Part shown: positions 47,290 to 57,409 of the stretch, one piece after another
Numbering within the stretch: the first letter of the stretch is position 1
Layout of the letters: each line of letters opens with the position of its first letter
Program-made: the position numbers and the translations under genes
Notes under the pieces: generated by a model
Told to the model about the DNA's origin: nothing
What the model saw: only the letters and a program-made list of their open reading frames with translations
Database searches by the model: none
DNA from: Dicyema japonicum
Lineage: Eukaryota; Dicyemida; Rhombozoa; Dicyemidae
Direction of reading: 5' to 3'
Assembly: GCA_011109175.1 (NCBI GenBank)
Contig: RDEW01000063.1
Span: 100,965 to 164,964 of the forward strand
DNA: 64,000 nucleotides

Positions 47290-49660
47290 TCTTCATTCTA
47301 CCGAGAGACTATTCCGCTCCGTGGCGACGAGTTTTGGCTTAGACCTCACTTCCATGACAAATTGCTTTTAATCACTTCGCTGGATAAGGGTTCTACTGGT
47401 ACGTATTGGTATCACGCGATTAGTTAGTTCGCGTTTATCCTTGGTCTTCGGAATAATTCCATGTTGAGACGTTCCGTGGATCGCACCTTTTTGAGGCGAG
47501 TTTGCTTCCAATGCTGTGGAGAAAAGCTTCCGTCTTCGCGCCTACAGCTCCAGTTGTTTCCATAGCAATGAGAGCGAAATGGTAATGGTCTTACTTATAG
47601 ATCTTCTTAACTTCCGCCTAGTCGGCTGCGTCTCCAGGAGAATGTGTCGCTGTCAGCAATCTGGCTCCTGAGAAGTGTCCACACTCGTTGCGTCCCAGAC
47701 GAGTGATTTCCCGTGGGAGAATGGGAATAACGTCATTCCATCCGGCTCTTTCGTCGCCTCTGTCTAAGCCCAATGATTCCAATTGGGCAGGAAATTCCGC
47801 AGCCTTGAGGCTCGAAAAATGATGTCATTGAGGGCTGTATGGCGTGGGGCTCGATTAGCACTCCCTCGGCAAGAAAGTGGAAGTAATCCTTTCGTATCAA
47901 CATTCCGCAACGGCATTTGTGTATCTGGCATATGTCCAGTCCTAGGCGTAGTGCCACCCGATCCTCAAGCTGTTTTCATCAAAGAGGGTCCCGAAATGTG
48001 GACAAAGTAGGGCCTCGAGCCAGACACCATTTCCGCGATGTGCGGCCGACTTAATGCTTTAGTCGGTGTTGGTTGGCGCTTTTTTTCGCGGCCTCCAGAG
48101 TGCTCATACATGTGATTGAGTCCTAATTCTTCTGGCAAGCGAAGTTCGACGGGAATTCCAAGTTCAACTCACCCACAACTTGCAAACTCTGTCAAGCTCT
48201 GAGTCCAAGGTATGTTCGGTTGCGTTACGTAAGACTGCTTGGGCCAAGCGACTGCAGCTTGCAAGGGATGAAAAGTAGGCAGGCAGGGCGGCTTCAAGGA
48301 GGGATCTCAACCCAATGCCCCCATTTCTCGCAGGTTGTTTGCACATAGTCCAGCCTAGATCATCGAATTTGACATTCAGTATTGACTCCGTCGATCGTCT
48401 CAGAGTCCATCAGCCGACAATAGTGCATTCCGGTGAACATCTCAAAATGTACATCATCTTCGACACGGAAATACATTTCTTGAGCAAGAAAAAAGACACA
48501 TGTGCATCCAAAGATGATACTCTCTTTGTAAAGGCTTCATTATTCTTACTGGTAAGCATTTTCCAGCTCATCGTTTCCAAGGGCAGCCAAGGAAGTGTAC
48601 CTTGTCCAAGGAGGATATGCTGAAACTGAAAGTAGGGATCTGAATTCTTGGCAGGTAGTAGAAAATTTGGAGATGAGCAGCAAATATTGATCAGTTCCGA
48701 TTTTATAACATTGACAATTAAACCCCATTCGTTTGGAGCTGGAATGGTTGAAGAAATATCCTGATGTACGTTCTCCATGGGCCAGCGATTGTGGCTTCGT
48801 CCAAGTCCCACAGGTTGAGTTCACAGTTTTATGCTTCTTGCCACTGTGTCAATTGTCATTGCAAAAAGCAAAGGTTCTAGAGGACTCCTGCTGAACGCCT
48901 GTACGTGAATAAACAATATCGTTTCCGTTAACGAAGGCTCAGTCCGTCCCATACAATAAATGTACAGTCGTCTAATCTCTGGAGCTTTCTTACAACAGAA
49001 TTCCAAAATACAGTCTCTCCTCAGCATGTTGAAGGCATTTGGTATATCAAACTTCAGGCTTAGCCTTTGGATCTGAGAATTATTGTTGTTGAAGTAACTC
49101 CTCGCGGCGTGGACTGCTGCCTCGCAACCGCCGGTCACTCCCACCACAAGTTGAGCCGGAACAGCTCTTCAGCAACATTGTGGGAAACTCTCCGGGCAGC
49201 GATTTTAGTAGCAAGCCTTCGAAAGTATGTACCGAACGCAATTGGGCATACACCATCTCCTTTTTGGAATGTCAATAGATGTCCACAAAAAAGATCTCTA
49301 ACAAATTTTGGAATATCACCATTAACTATTCGAGTGAGCAGCAAGATGATAGACGTTAATAAGAGACGGCCGGCTTCAGCAGTAGCTTCAGAGGTTAAGT
49401 CCTTTATATGCTTGGGCGCAGTCCGTTTAGCCCTCCGCAGCTGCTGGGTGCAAAAGACTTTATTCCACGCACTACTTCAAATTCCGTGGAAGTAAATGCC
49501 GGGAGGTCTTCTGGCATTGTCAAGTTCCGCTGGTTCGGTGGTGGTCAGGCTGCTTCCTTCTCAATAACTCCAAGACTTCACGGCTTTAACAGCGCTTTGT
49601 CACAAGACACCACTCTTACAGCTGCGCGAACGTCCCCTTTATCAGTTTCGGTTCACCCTC
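47290..49660 (-). mobile_element. LINE of the CxCG-tail group, long decayed copy
   Basis: Minus strand, in order: EFEVVRGIKSFAPSSCGGLN and GLRPKHIKDLTSEATAEAG (about 49480-49330), RIVNGDIPKFVRDLFCG and FRRLATKIAARRVSHN (49135-49344), VTGGCEAAVHAARSYF and LKFDIPNAFNMLRRDC (48821-49147), ARNGGIGLRSLLEAALPAYF (48164-48346), IHKCRCGM (47733-47957), and YHFALIAMETTGAVG toward 47500. These are RT motifs 1-3 and the C-terminal knuckle. FDIPNAF corresponds to the first catalytic Asp. The YADD-containing part is scrambled. Many frameshifts are present. Confidence 0.85.
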
Positions 49661-49689
49661 TCTGAAATGCTTTAGAATCTTCTGTTTAC

Positions 49690-49925
49690 TCACAGCTTCT
49701 GTAGACAACTGTTTGCACCGAAATACTTGCTCATGCTCGATTCCAGAGTCTTTAAAAATTGAAAAAAAAAACTACAGTCGTATCCTTTTAATTTTCCATT
49801 ACTTGTATCGAGACCCATTGGTTCAAGCTGAGATGGAAAGCCTGTTTTTGTGAATCTTCTTTGAGCAGCCATGACCAATTCAGTGGTCCACATGAGTTTG
49901 TCAACATACTTGACTTTATGACTGA
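49690..49925 (-). mobile_element. Separate C-terminal fragment of the same LINE group
   Basis: Minus strand: ELVMAAQRRFTKTGFPSQLE then PMGLDTSNGK, matching the LKDVI...TGIP...EP.CLDR region at 29360. It lies 5' of the longer copy, so on this strand the end of one element abuts the middle of another. Confidence 0.6.
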
Positions 49926-50186
49926 TTCCCTGTGAAGAGACAAGATTGGAAAGACAATTTACACGACACCAGATTGAGAAGTTATCACTAGATTCTTGTG
50001 TTCCGAACTACTCATGGACCATAATATCTACGTTTTTAATGATTTCTCTGTTGGATACTTCGTAATTGGTCCATTTGAAATATTTGTGCTTAGTAGAAAC
50101 AAACATACACGTCAAAAATTTAATTTATTGTAATATTATTAATAAAATGATCACTGAATATGAATTAACTTTATTGCGCATTAATA

Positions 50187-50350
50187 TAATTCTAAATTAT
50201 AAAAATAACAACATTATAATTTGTCCGGAAAATTACAACATAATTATAGAGCTCTTTCATATTGGATAGTAAACAAATATTCTCAATTTTCATAAGAATG
50301 TTAAGAGAAACTAAAATGTCCATATATTTACGTGCTATTATAAAAATAAG
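50187..50350 (-). pseudogene. Second copy of the 3' part of gene M
   Basis: Minus strand: DILVSLNILMKIENICLLSN then MKELYNYVVIFR, aligning with VSHNIIMKIETVCLLSN and MKEIHDYAEIF at 32.8 kb. The shared gttgttatttttataatttag is followed by AATTATATTAATG, in frame with a nearby stop in both. Only this exon is duplicated. Confidence 0.55.
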
Positions 50351-52281
50351 GATTAACAGGATTAACACGATTTCGCTCAGAGGATTCTTTCTGTAGTGTT
50401 AAGTGGATACACTTATGAAGTTAGGTTGGTTTTGTTGTCTATCTTAGTTTTCCAGAAGTCATTAAACCATTAAATAGGTTTAAAAATGGGACTTAGAAAA
50501 AAATAAGATACATTTTATATGGACGTCATTAATATAAATAACATTTTGATGCTGTCCACTTATATGCCGACTGCATGATGTGACGTGACACAAAATATTA
50601 CAAAATTTAATAATTCTCTAATAACTATCCAATAATTCATTAATCTGCGAAACCATCATTTTGGGTTATCACAACTTCAGCATTGACCACAACATTATCA
50701 TACAACTACGAGCGACAACCGTATCCAACGAGGCGGGCTACAATGGACGACCTTCCCAGTTGGACTTGATGACATTATTTTCGGTGCGGGATCAGTTGGA
50801 AACTTTCTTCCTTTCCATTAACCCAGTGATCTAATGATTCAACAACATCACCGACAATGTCTGATCCATGTCCCTCAATCTACGCGTCCACATCATTTTG
50901 GGTTGTCTTGGAGTCAATCTTCAAGCAATTACTTCGATTTATCCCCAACACTCCTTAAGTGAGCTGTTGCTTCAGTAGTGTCCTTCTATCAAATCTGGTC
51001 TTCAAAAAATTTCTGATAGCTTTCAAATCCGAAACAAAAAACAGCTGGATGGTATTCGAAAATATTGGTAGTCATGACAGCTACAACTTTTTCATCCACG
51101 TGATAAAGGAAGTTTACTCATCATTCGTCATCTACTCCCATTCATGGATGATTCGAATTCCATCACATGTTTACGGTCGAAATAGTAATCATCTCAATCA
51201 ATTGATTTCAGTGTGCACATGTCGAACTGAGCCAAATTCATTAAAACGAGTTTTTAAACAAAACTTCAGAATCTCTTTTTCTCATGGTTTAGAATTCTGC
51301 TACAATCTGACTAAATTTTACACTGGATTCACTTTAGAACCAAAAAGTATAGATTTACCGAGATCCCCAAGTCATTCGATTTCTTTACATTTGAGGCTCG
51401 TTTTTTTGCCTGCTTGTAGTTTGGAAATTCAAATCTGAAGAATTTTGCGATCTCCTCCTACAAGAGATTATAGTGATGACATTTATAGTTTTAATCTCGT
51501 CAGAAGGAAGCGCATTTTTCTCTGATGAATATCTCAAAGACTAAGTAAAACTGCAGGTAGTCTTCATGTTTCTATCATAATCTAATCTATACGGATTTTA
51601 TCCACCATATCCCTTGTTGTTATGGCAAAGTGGTATCCTGAAATTTTCGTTCTTCTCCCATAGGATTAAGTTTGCAGGGTTATCGATATTTCAATTCTGT
51701 TCAAGGATATTGTAAGTATGTTAGCATTCCATTAACTTTATTAGTAAAATTTCTGAATTATTAGAAATTTCTAATACAAGCAGCGTTCATCTCAAAACCT
51801 ATGTGAGTATCATAGTTTCCACACACAGTTTCTACGTGGAGTTCAAATAAATCATTGCATTTGTTCCATTGTTGCTCATTGATTTTTTACTTTATGAAAT
51901 TATTTTTATCTCTTCTTTTTTCGGGCATCTGAAATTTCTATAAGTTTGCCAAAATTTTGAGATATCGCTCCTCAATGTTTTGGAATCCAAGTCGGATCTT
52001 CACATTCTGTAACTTACTAACTAGCATTTACTTTCCTGTATATTTTTATACTCACCTACCCGAATTTTGAAATTTTGTTAAAATAAAATCCAAGGATGTG
52101 AATAATTTGTACACACTTTCTTAATTGTTTCAAAATATTGACTTCATCCACGTTATCTCTATAATTGTGTAACTGTTATGTTCGATTATGAGCTTATCAA
52201 ATATTTCATCCCCTATGACAACACTCTCAAGAGTTTTCTTCAATATGGCTTATTCAATCAAAGTTCTCATTATTTTTTAAT
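50351..52281. other. Possible RT relics, otherwise unannotated
   Basis: At 50890-50960 the plus strand reads ILGCLGVNLQAI, vaguely like the YLGV motif of an RT. The 159-codon ORF at 50959-51438 lacks recognisable motifs. The remainder is AT-rich. Confidence 0.3.
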
Positions 52282-52695
52282 TTGTCTATTCGATCTCTGA
52301 AAATCCGATTACGTGAACTGGGTAAAATTCTTCAGTCTCCACCTGATAAAACCAAGTTAAAGATAATACATGACCACATCTCCACCAAAGCCAATCCAAG
52401 ATTGTTTTGGAACGATCTGTTGGATGGCTCTCCCCCATTGATAAATGACTCGGAGGATACCCTTACAGAGAAACAAGGAGGACCCTTACACAACTACGTT
52501 CTTGACACTTTCTACTCAGAGCCGAGTTGGGTTCTTGGTTTCCACGTCCGGAGAAATTATAATTAATTCACAAGAAGCTTTCCCCTTAAAGGGACCTCAG
52601 GTGAACATCAAAGACCTATAGAAGCGTTCAACACTAGCTTCTGAACTCCTGAGTTTGACTGGCCTGCTACAAGGGAGGGAGGTCAGAGTTAATAA
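52282..52695 (+). pseudogene. Unknown repeated coding segment (paired with 19830-20223)
   Basis: ORF 52282-52566 reads IRLRELGKILQSPPDKTKL, KANPRLFWNDLLDGSPPLIN, DSEDTLTEK. A frameshifted continuation gives GPQVNIKDL. The LFWNDLLDGSPP segment aligns with the same region of the other copy. Product unknown. Confidence 0.5.
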
Positions 52696-52906
52696 TACTA
52701 ATTAACATGAAATCTTTTATTAAACAAAACCCGGCATGCGGGAAGGTGGCCCTGCAAATACAGTCAGCCGCCCAGTATAATTAAAGATATTTAATAAAAA
52801 AGGTAATGAAATATTTTTATCATAGAAATATAAATTATAATTAACTCGAACTATTAAAATACAAATTTAAATAAAATAAAATTTGACCTAATAAAATTTA
52901 GATTAC

Positions 52907-54119
52907 ATGAACAGAACTATTCATTATATCATAATTATACTGTTTAGCAAAATACTCAAAATAAAATGTGATGAGAGATATATATTAATTGATTTATATG
53001 TCATTTATAAGAATCCTTCTAGAGTAAATATTTCATTTACTTTAGGAATTTAGATTATCAAATTTACAATCCAATGAACATATAGATGTATGGGAAACTA
53101 ATGGTACCGATTTGTTATCTTTCTCAAACATAAAATTTAAACTTATTCCATACTTCTACAATGATTTTTATACTATTGACTTAATTATAGAAGTTGTTTA
53201 TGGTACGTTTTTTTGATGTACTTAAGATGGTAAACGTTATACTGAAATCACAAAGATACCACAAACTAATTATGGGGATTACTACCGATGTGGTTATCAT
53301 ATTATTTTTTCAAATAATTTATTCGTTAAAATTTATTCAAACAAGTTGCAATATCACGATAATGGTTTGTATATTTACTGGAAAAGGTTTTAATTAAGAT
53401 TTATTTAGCTAACGACTGTAACCCAAAAAATGACCCAAATACGCCGATTTGGTTTTTATATCACAAAAACAATCCGATCACTAATAAGTGGAATTATCCA
53501 AATATCATATATTGACAATAACAAAATTGTACACGTTTGCATTAATTCTTAGATAACAGATGAGCATTTCAGAGATAATGATTATAATATGATAACAAGT
53601 AAAGCTATTGACTATAAATATATTGACTATGAATATATATTGAAAAGTAATCATACTACTATTACTATTGCGGCATTTAAACAATCTGAGAATAAATATC
53701 GTATTTATAGATTTTCTGTTTGTGTTGGGATTAAAAAAAATAAATGCGTTTCACTGGAAAAGAATTTTAAAATAATTAAATTGGGAAGATATTATCAATA
53801 TGGATTCATCTCACAAAGCTATAAAAATGTGACTATCGAAATTTCATCTCTTAAAATACAATTTTTCCGCATGATTTGAGTTTTCAATTTATTGGAGACG
53901 GTTACTGAATTTGGTTGAATTTTAGATGAAGGATGCTTTGAAGGACAAATATCGATGGAAATAAAGGCCGTAAAAAAACTAACGAAAAATCAAATAATTG
54001 GAATCGTGTGTGGAGTTGTTGGACTAGTATCCATATGTGTTATTGTCGCTATTTATATCAAACCGAAATCACATATTGATATTCAGGAAAGCATTCCATT
54101 AAGCTTTGTAACTAACTAA
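52907..54119 (+). pseudogene. Signal-peptide/TM membrane-protein family, copy 2 (best preserved)
   Basis: Leader MNRTIHYIIIILFSKILKIKC, predicted secreted. Introns 53024-53045 (22 nt, gtaaat...tttag), 53203-53226 (24 nt, gtacgt...ttaag), 53529-53552 (24 nt, gtacac...cttag) and 53901-53925 (25 nt, gttact...tttag) each remove a stop or restore frame. After the first, EFRLSNLQSNEHIDVWETNG continues through IKFKLIPYFYNDFYTIDL; after the second, DGKRYTEITKIPQTNYGDYY. The last exon ends KKLTKNQIIGIVCGVVGLVS...IYIKPKSHIDIQES, a single C-terminal TM helix and short tail. A frame change near 53365-53408, a two-base deletion near 53470 and a one-base deletion near 53874 suggest decay or error. Likely a type I surface protein; family unknown. 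Confidence 0.7.
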
Positions 54120-54639
54120 TATTAATTAGTTAAACGGTCTTCAATTTATTTGAATTTATATAATTATTTGAAATACAGTCGATATTCTAAAATCTCACAA
54201 AATTTTTAATTTTGTCAATGATAACGAAAGAATAGACAAAAATCACTGATGTTTTCGAAATTATGACTAAGATGCTCCTAAAATATCCACGATTAAGTGG
54301 ATTCGGAGTCACTTTTGATAATGTGCAGCAGTTCATTTAATTGGAATATTCCAAAACAGAAATCTACAATCGTGGACTTTCTGAAGAAAGTATTCACATT
54401 TGTGTCATCTATCGAGAATTTACTGCCGAAAGTATTTCCACCCATAAATTAACAACTTTGTAATTGTTGGAATTACTTATTTATCTTTGAAGTGCCTCTC
54501 TTTTTTTGAATGGCGTTTCATCGGTTGAAGCATTCGTTGTTGCGTTGTAAAAAAGTTATCTTACTTAAAAATTGTTTTCAATTCTTAGTAGCATTTTCTG
54601 TCATCAATTTAGATAGATTTTTCGTCAGAGTTTTATTAA

Positions 54640-54940
54640 ATCTTTCTATAATTCTTTTTCAAGATGGAAGCTCTTTAGACACATACGCCGCCACAATATG
54701 GGGATTCTGCCAACATAGCAATGGAAGAGTATTTTGTCTTAGAAGCTTCTCATTTCCGCGACCGGTCGAGGACAACATTGCCGGTTATTCTAGATGAACA
54801 TCTAGGAAGATTGGAAAGTGCCTTAAAGATGGGGACAATCTAGATATGCTACGGAACATGGCAACGGAATGAAAAAGATGGGCGACGTTAATTAGATTGT
54901 TAACTTTTCGTGTTGCACATGCTTTGTCATGATCTTGGCA
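54640..54940 (+). mobile_element. LINE C-terminal tail in the inverted block (copy 2)
   Basis: Reads NIAMEEYFVLEASHFRDRS then RTTLPVILDEHLGRLESALK with frameshifts, the inverted equivalent of 14640-14890. Confidence 0.75.
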
Positions 54941-55699
54941 ACGCGTACGTGCCTATAATAATATAATTCCTACGCAAAAACAATATAAAAATTGGCAAAA
55001 TCCGACTTGATAGCAGATTTCGGAAAATGCATGTAAATTTTATTTTTATAACTCTAACTATTTACTGCAGATTTATTTGTCATTTCTATATAAATCGCAT
55101 ATTCAATGTAAATATCAACTACAGTTAAAATCCAATTTTAATCTTTCTTTGAAGTACTCAAATTTATGACATCGATCAAGTCCTTTTGAAATTGTTGATC
55201 TGATGAAAAAGAAATGGAAAACCTGTATAATAAACAATCATTAAAACGGCTTAATTAACATTTGATTAACCTGTTGGATGAGGAATCGTTATAAGATTTT
55301 CATTACATTACTTATTAGCCCACAAGATCAAGTATATAAATTGTAATAAAATAAAAACATTATTTAAATTTTTTAAGAATTAAAAAAACTTAAAAGTAAA
55401 ATTAATTAAAACATTCTGTGATCTATGGTGACCCATATTCAAACAAATCGTGGGGACGAATTCGCACTCCCAACCTCTTAAAAAAAGACTTTACTTGATT
55501 TTTTTTTTTAAATTTTAAGATGAAATGACAACAATCACGAGATCATCTTAGTTGTTTATAACAATCTGGGAATAATATAAAGTGATCTATTCTGTAAAAT
55601 TATACAAAAGGATCTCGTTAATAATTAGTTGTTGTGATGAAAAGCTTTTTTTTACAAATAAAGTGAACACTACTTACCTGAGAATGAACCGGATAGACA

Positions 55700-55900
55700 A
55701 AACAATAAGAACGCATCTGATGTGGTCCGACAACTCTTCGTAGTACAAGAATGGGTACAAGACTGCCCATTCTAATTTCTCAACCGGAAAGTTGGGTAAA
55801 TATCATATCTCTGCTGGTGATTATCGACCAGGTGAATAGAGAGGACAAAGTTGAGTGGGTATCGGAAGTTTCCCTACTATTTCATTCTATAATGAGGTCA
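55700..55900 (+). pseudogene. Gene Z, copy 2
   Basis: Plus strand: NASDVVRQLFVVQEWVQDCP with a TAA in place of the Glu codon region (CPF-stop-FLNRK), then VIIDQVNREDKVEWVSEV. The potential acceptor reads ctgctg instead of ctgcag. Confidence 0.45.
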
Positions 55901-56542
55901 GAAATCCAATTGAGACACAAAGACCCTCACAAGCGGATATGATTTTCAAATTGCCTGTTATGGCCATCCTTCGCCGGAATGGCCAGTCTCTCTTAGCATT
56001 TTGAACATGAATTGTTTGTAATGTCCTCTGTTTCCGAATAATTACCTCCAATAAATTGATAAAAATTAAAAATTTCCTTTTTGATTATCCGTTTGAAGAC
56101 TTCAACACATGGGAGATCTTGGGTTTTTTCGGAACTAAGATCTTGGATAGTAAATATAAAAGGAAGTGAACTCTAGATTCTTATCTGACAGATTTTTTGA
56201 CGGCGTTTAGAGTGCTTGCTTCCAAAATTATCAAGTTTGTCGAGACTTTCGGTCGGCTTGAACGAACACGAAAGAATGAATTCAGACTCTTCAAATCATC
56301 AATTTCGCGGGGGTAATTCTAATTAAGCTTTGATGTCTAATCTCCTAGTAACATCTCGTTTAATTATCATAACTCAACAATTTCGCTTAGTCTCTCATAA
56401 ATCATACAAAATAGGGTGTGTATCATCCATTCAAATTCAATAATATGCTATAACCAAAAATTGAATCATTCAGAGACACTTGTGAATTTCCAATAGAATG
56501 AAACAATTTATTAAACAAAACAGTTAACATAGATAACAAACA
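55901..56542. other. Junction between two duplicated blocks
   Basis: 55901-56250 has no match elsewhere that I see. 56250-56542 matches 6059-6344, downstream of the CCCH gene. No coding frame supported. Confidence 0.4.
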
Positions 56543-56964
56543 CTAATTATAACGCCCGTTTTGCTGCTTTTTACAATTTTCCATGTATTTTTCATAGTTA
56601 ATCCATCGAGGAGTAGGGTTCTTATTGATTTTCTTATCCTTATCAAGTTCGTGATGGATGAATTTACAAATTGCTCCATATGCACTGTAAAACTTTTTGT
56701 GGTAGTTCCTGCAAAGATTTATCTTGTATCCTGCTTTACGTGCTTTGTTCATTAACTCATTTTCCTGATGAGAAAAGTAGCAGTTTTCCCCATGTATACA
56801 CGTTCCAGTATCTAAAAAGTTCTTGCAAACCTTTTTCTGTCCTTCCTAAATATCGCGAACAAAGCTTTAAATATCGTCAACTTTACGTGTTTTATGAAAT
56901 CTTTCAAAATAATTATGAAATGCTGAGTTGATCTTTTAAAATAAGTGAGACGTGTCATATTCAT
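56543..56964 (-). CDS. Tandem CCCH zinc-finger protein (TIS11/tristetraprolin-like), two exons
   Basis: Exon 1 (56964-56887, 26 codons, MNMTRLTYFKRSTQHFIIIL...) is joined through a 41-nt intron (56886-56846, gtaaag...atatttag) to exon 2 (56845-56543), giving an intact 126-residue frame. Finger 1 is C-x8-C-x5-C-x3-H (CKNFLDTGTC...CYFSH). The inter-finger segment ends GYKINLC, like the YKTELC lead-in of TIS11 proteins. Finger 2 has the same spacing but Ser replaces its second Cys (KKFYSAYGAIC...H). The family binds AU-rich mRNA elements and promotes mRNA decay; finger 2 may bind zinc poorly here. A broken copy lies at 6345. The start follows an in-frame TAG. An unknown gene lies just upstream on the same strand and may overlap it. 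Confidence 0.75.
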
Positions 56965-57345
56965 CCAAGACTATATTTGAAATATATGAAGGCCTTACTT
57001 CTCAATAGGTAGTCCAACATCTTCCTCCCATTGATTTTCAAATCGACATTAGTAACAATCTTCAGCACCCTTATGGGGATCATCCAGTCGTTTTCGGAGA
57101 CCAAAAATCTCTCCTCGACTATTCGAAAAGTGCGACAATCTACCGAAAGGTGGGTCCAATGGCTGCCATGATAGACGATTAAAAGGTCATAGTCAGGCAT
57201 TACTCTAAGGTGATAATCTATCGACTCTCTCTGGAGATAGTTTGCATTATATCTCTCCCAAACTAACAAAAAGTAATCAAATTCATCGAATGGTCCCAGA
57301 GGGTGAACGTAGGGAGGCAATTTTATACTTTTCAGATGAAATATA
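56936..57345 (-). CDS. Unknown gene U, probable 3' exons
   Basis: Open minus-strand frame without an ATG at its head: LPPYVHPLGPFDEFDYFLLV, ESIDYHLRVMPDYDLLIVYH, GSHWTHLSVDCRTFRIVEER, DLKINGRKMLDYLLR. A GTAAGG...ATATAG intron of 28 nt (56971-56998) then leads to ILDEYDTSHLF and a stop. Without splicing it ends at 56961, its TGA overlapping the ATG of the zinc-finger gene. The 5' side is lost where LINE-associated DNA begins near 57410. This is well-composed coding sequence with no recognised domain. Confidence 0.5.
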
Positions 57346-57409
57346 TTTTAGTTATTGTGGAGAGTGAAAAATAATTCGCACGTGCACTGATAGATTTCCG
57401 ATTGCAGGA

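Larger units (their letters stand above)
52783..55870. repeat. Inverted copy of the 13.7-16.74 kb block
   Basis: Runs in opposite orientation to 13770-16740 and to 62275-64000. It starts at aattaaagatatttaata, about where the R2-like insertion target lies in copy 1, so the target decamer itself is not included. With 62275-64000 it forms a large inverted repeat flanking about 6.4 kb. Confidence 0.85.

Noticed and set aside
50959-51438. 159-codon ORF as a gene
   Set aside because: Longest plus-strand non-LINE ORF but no motif, no partner copy, and no ATG-near context; not called.
53365-53408. 44-nt intron in membrane-family copy 2
   Set aside because: The phase works, but the stretch itself encodes LEKVLIKIYLA in one frame in both copies, so a small indel is at least as likely.
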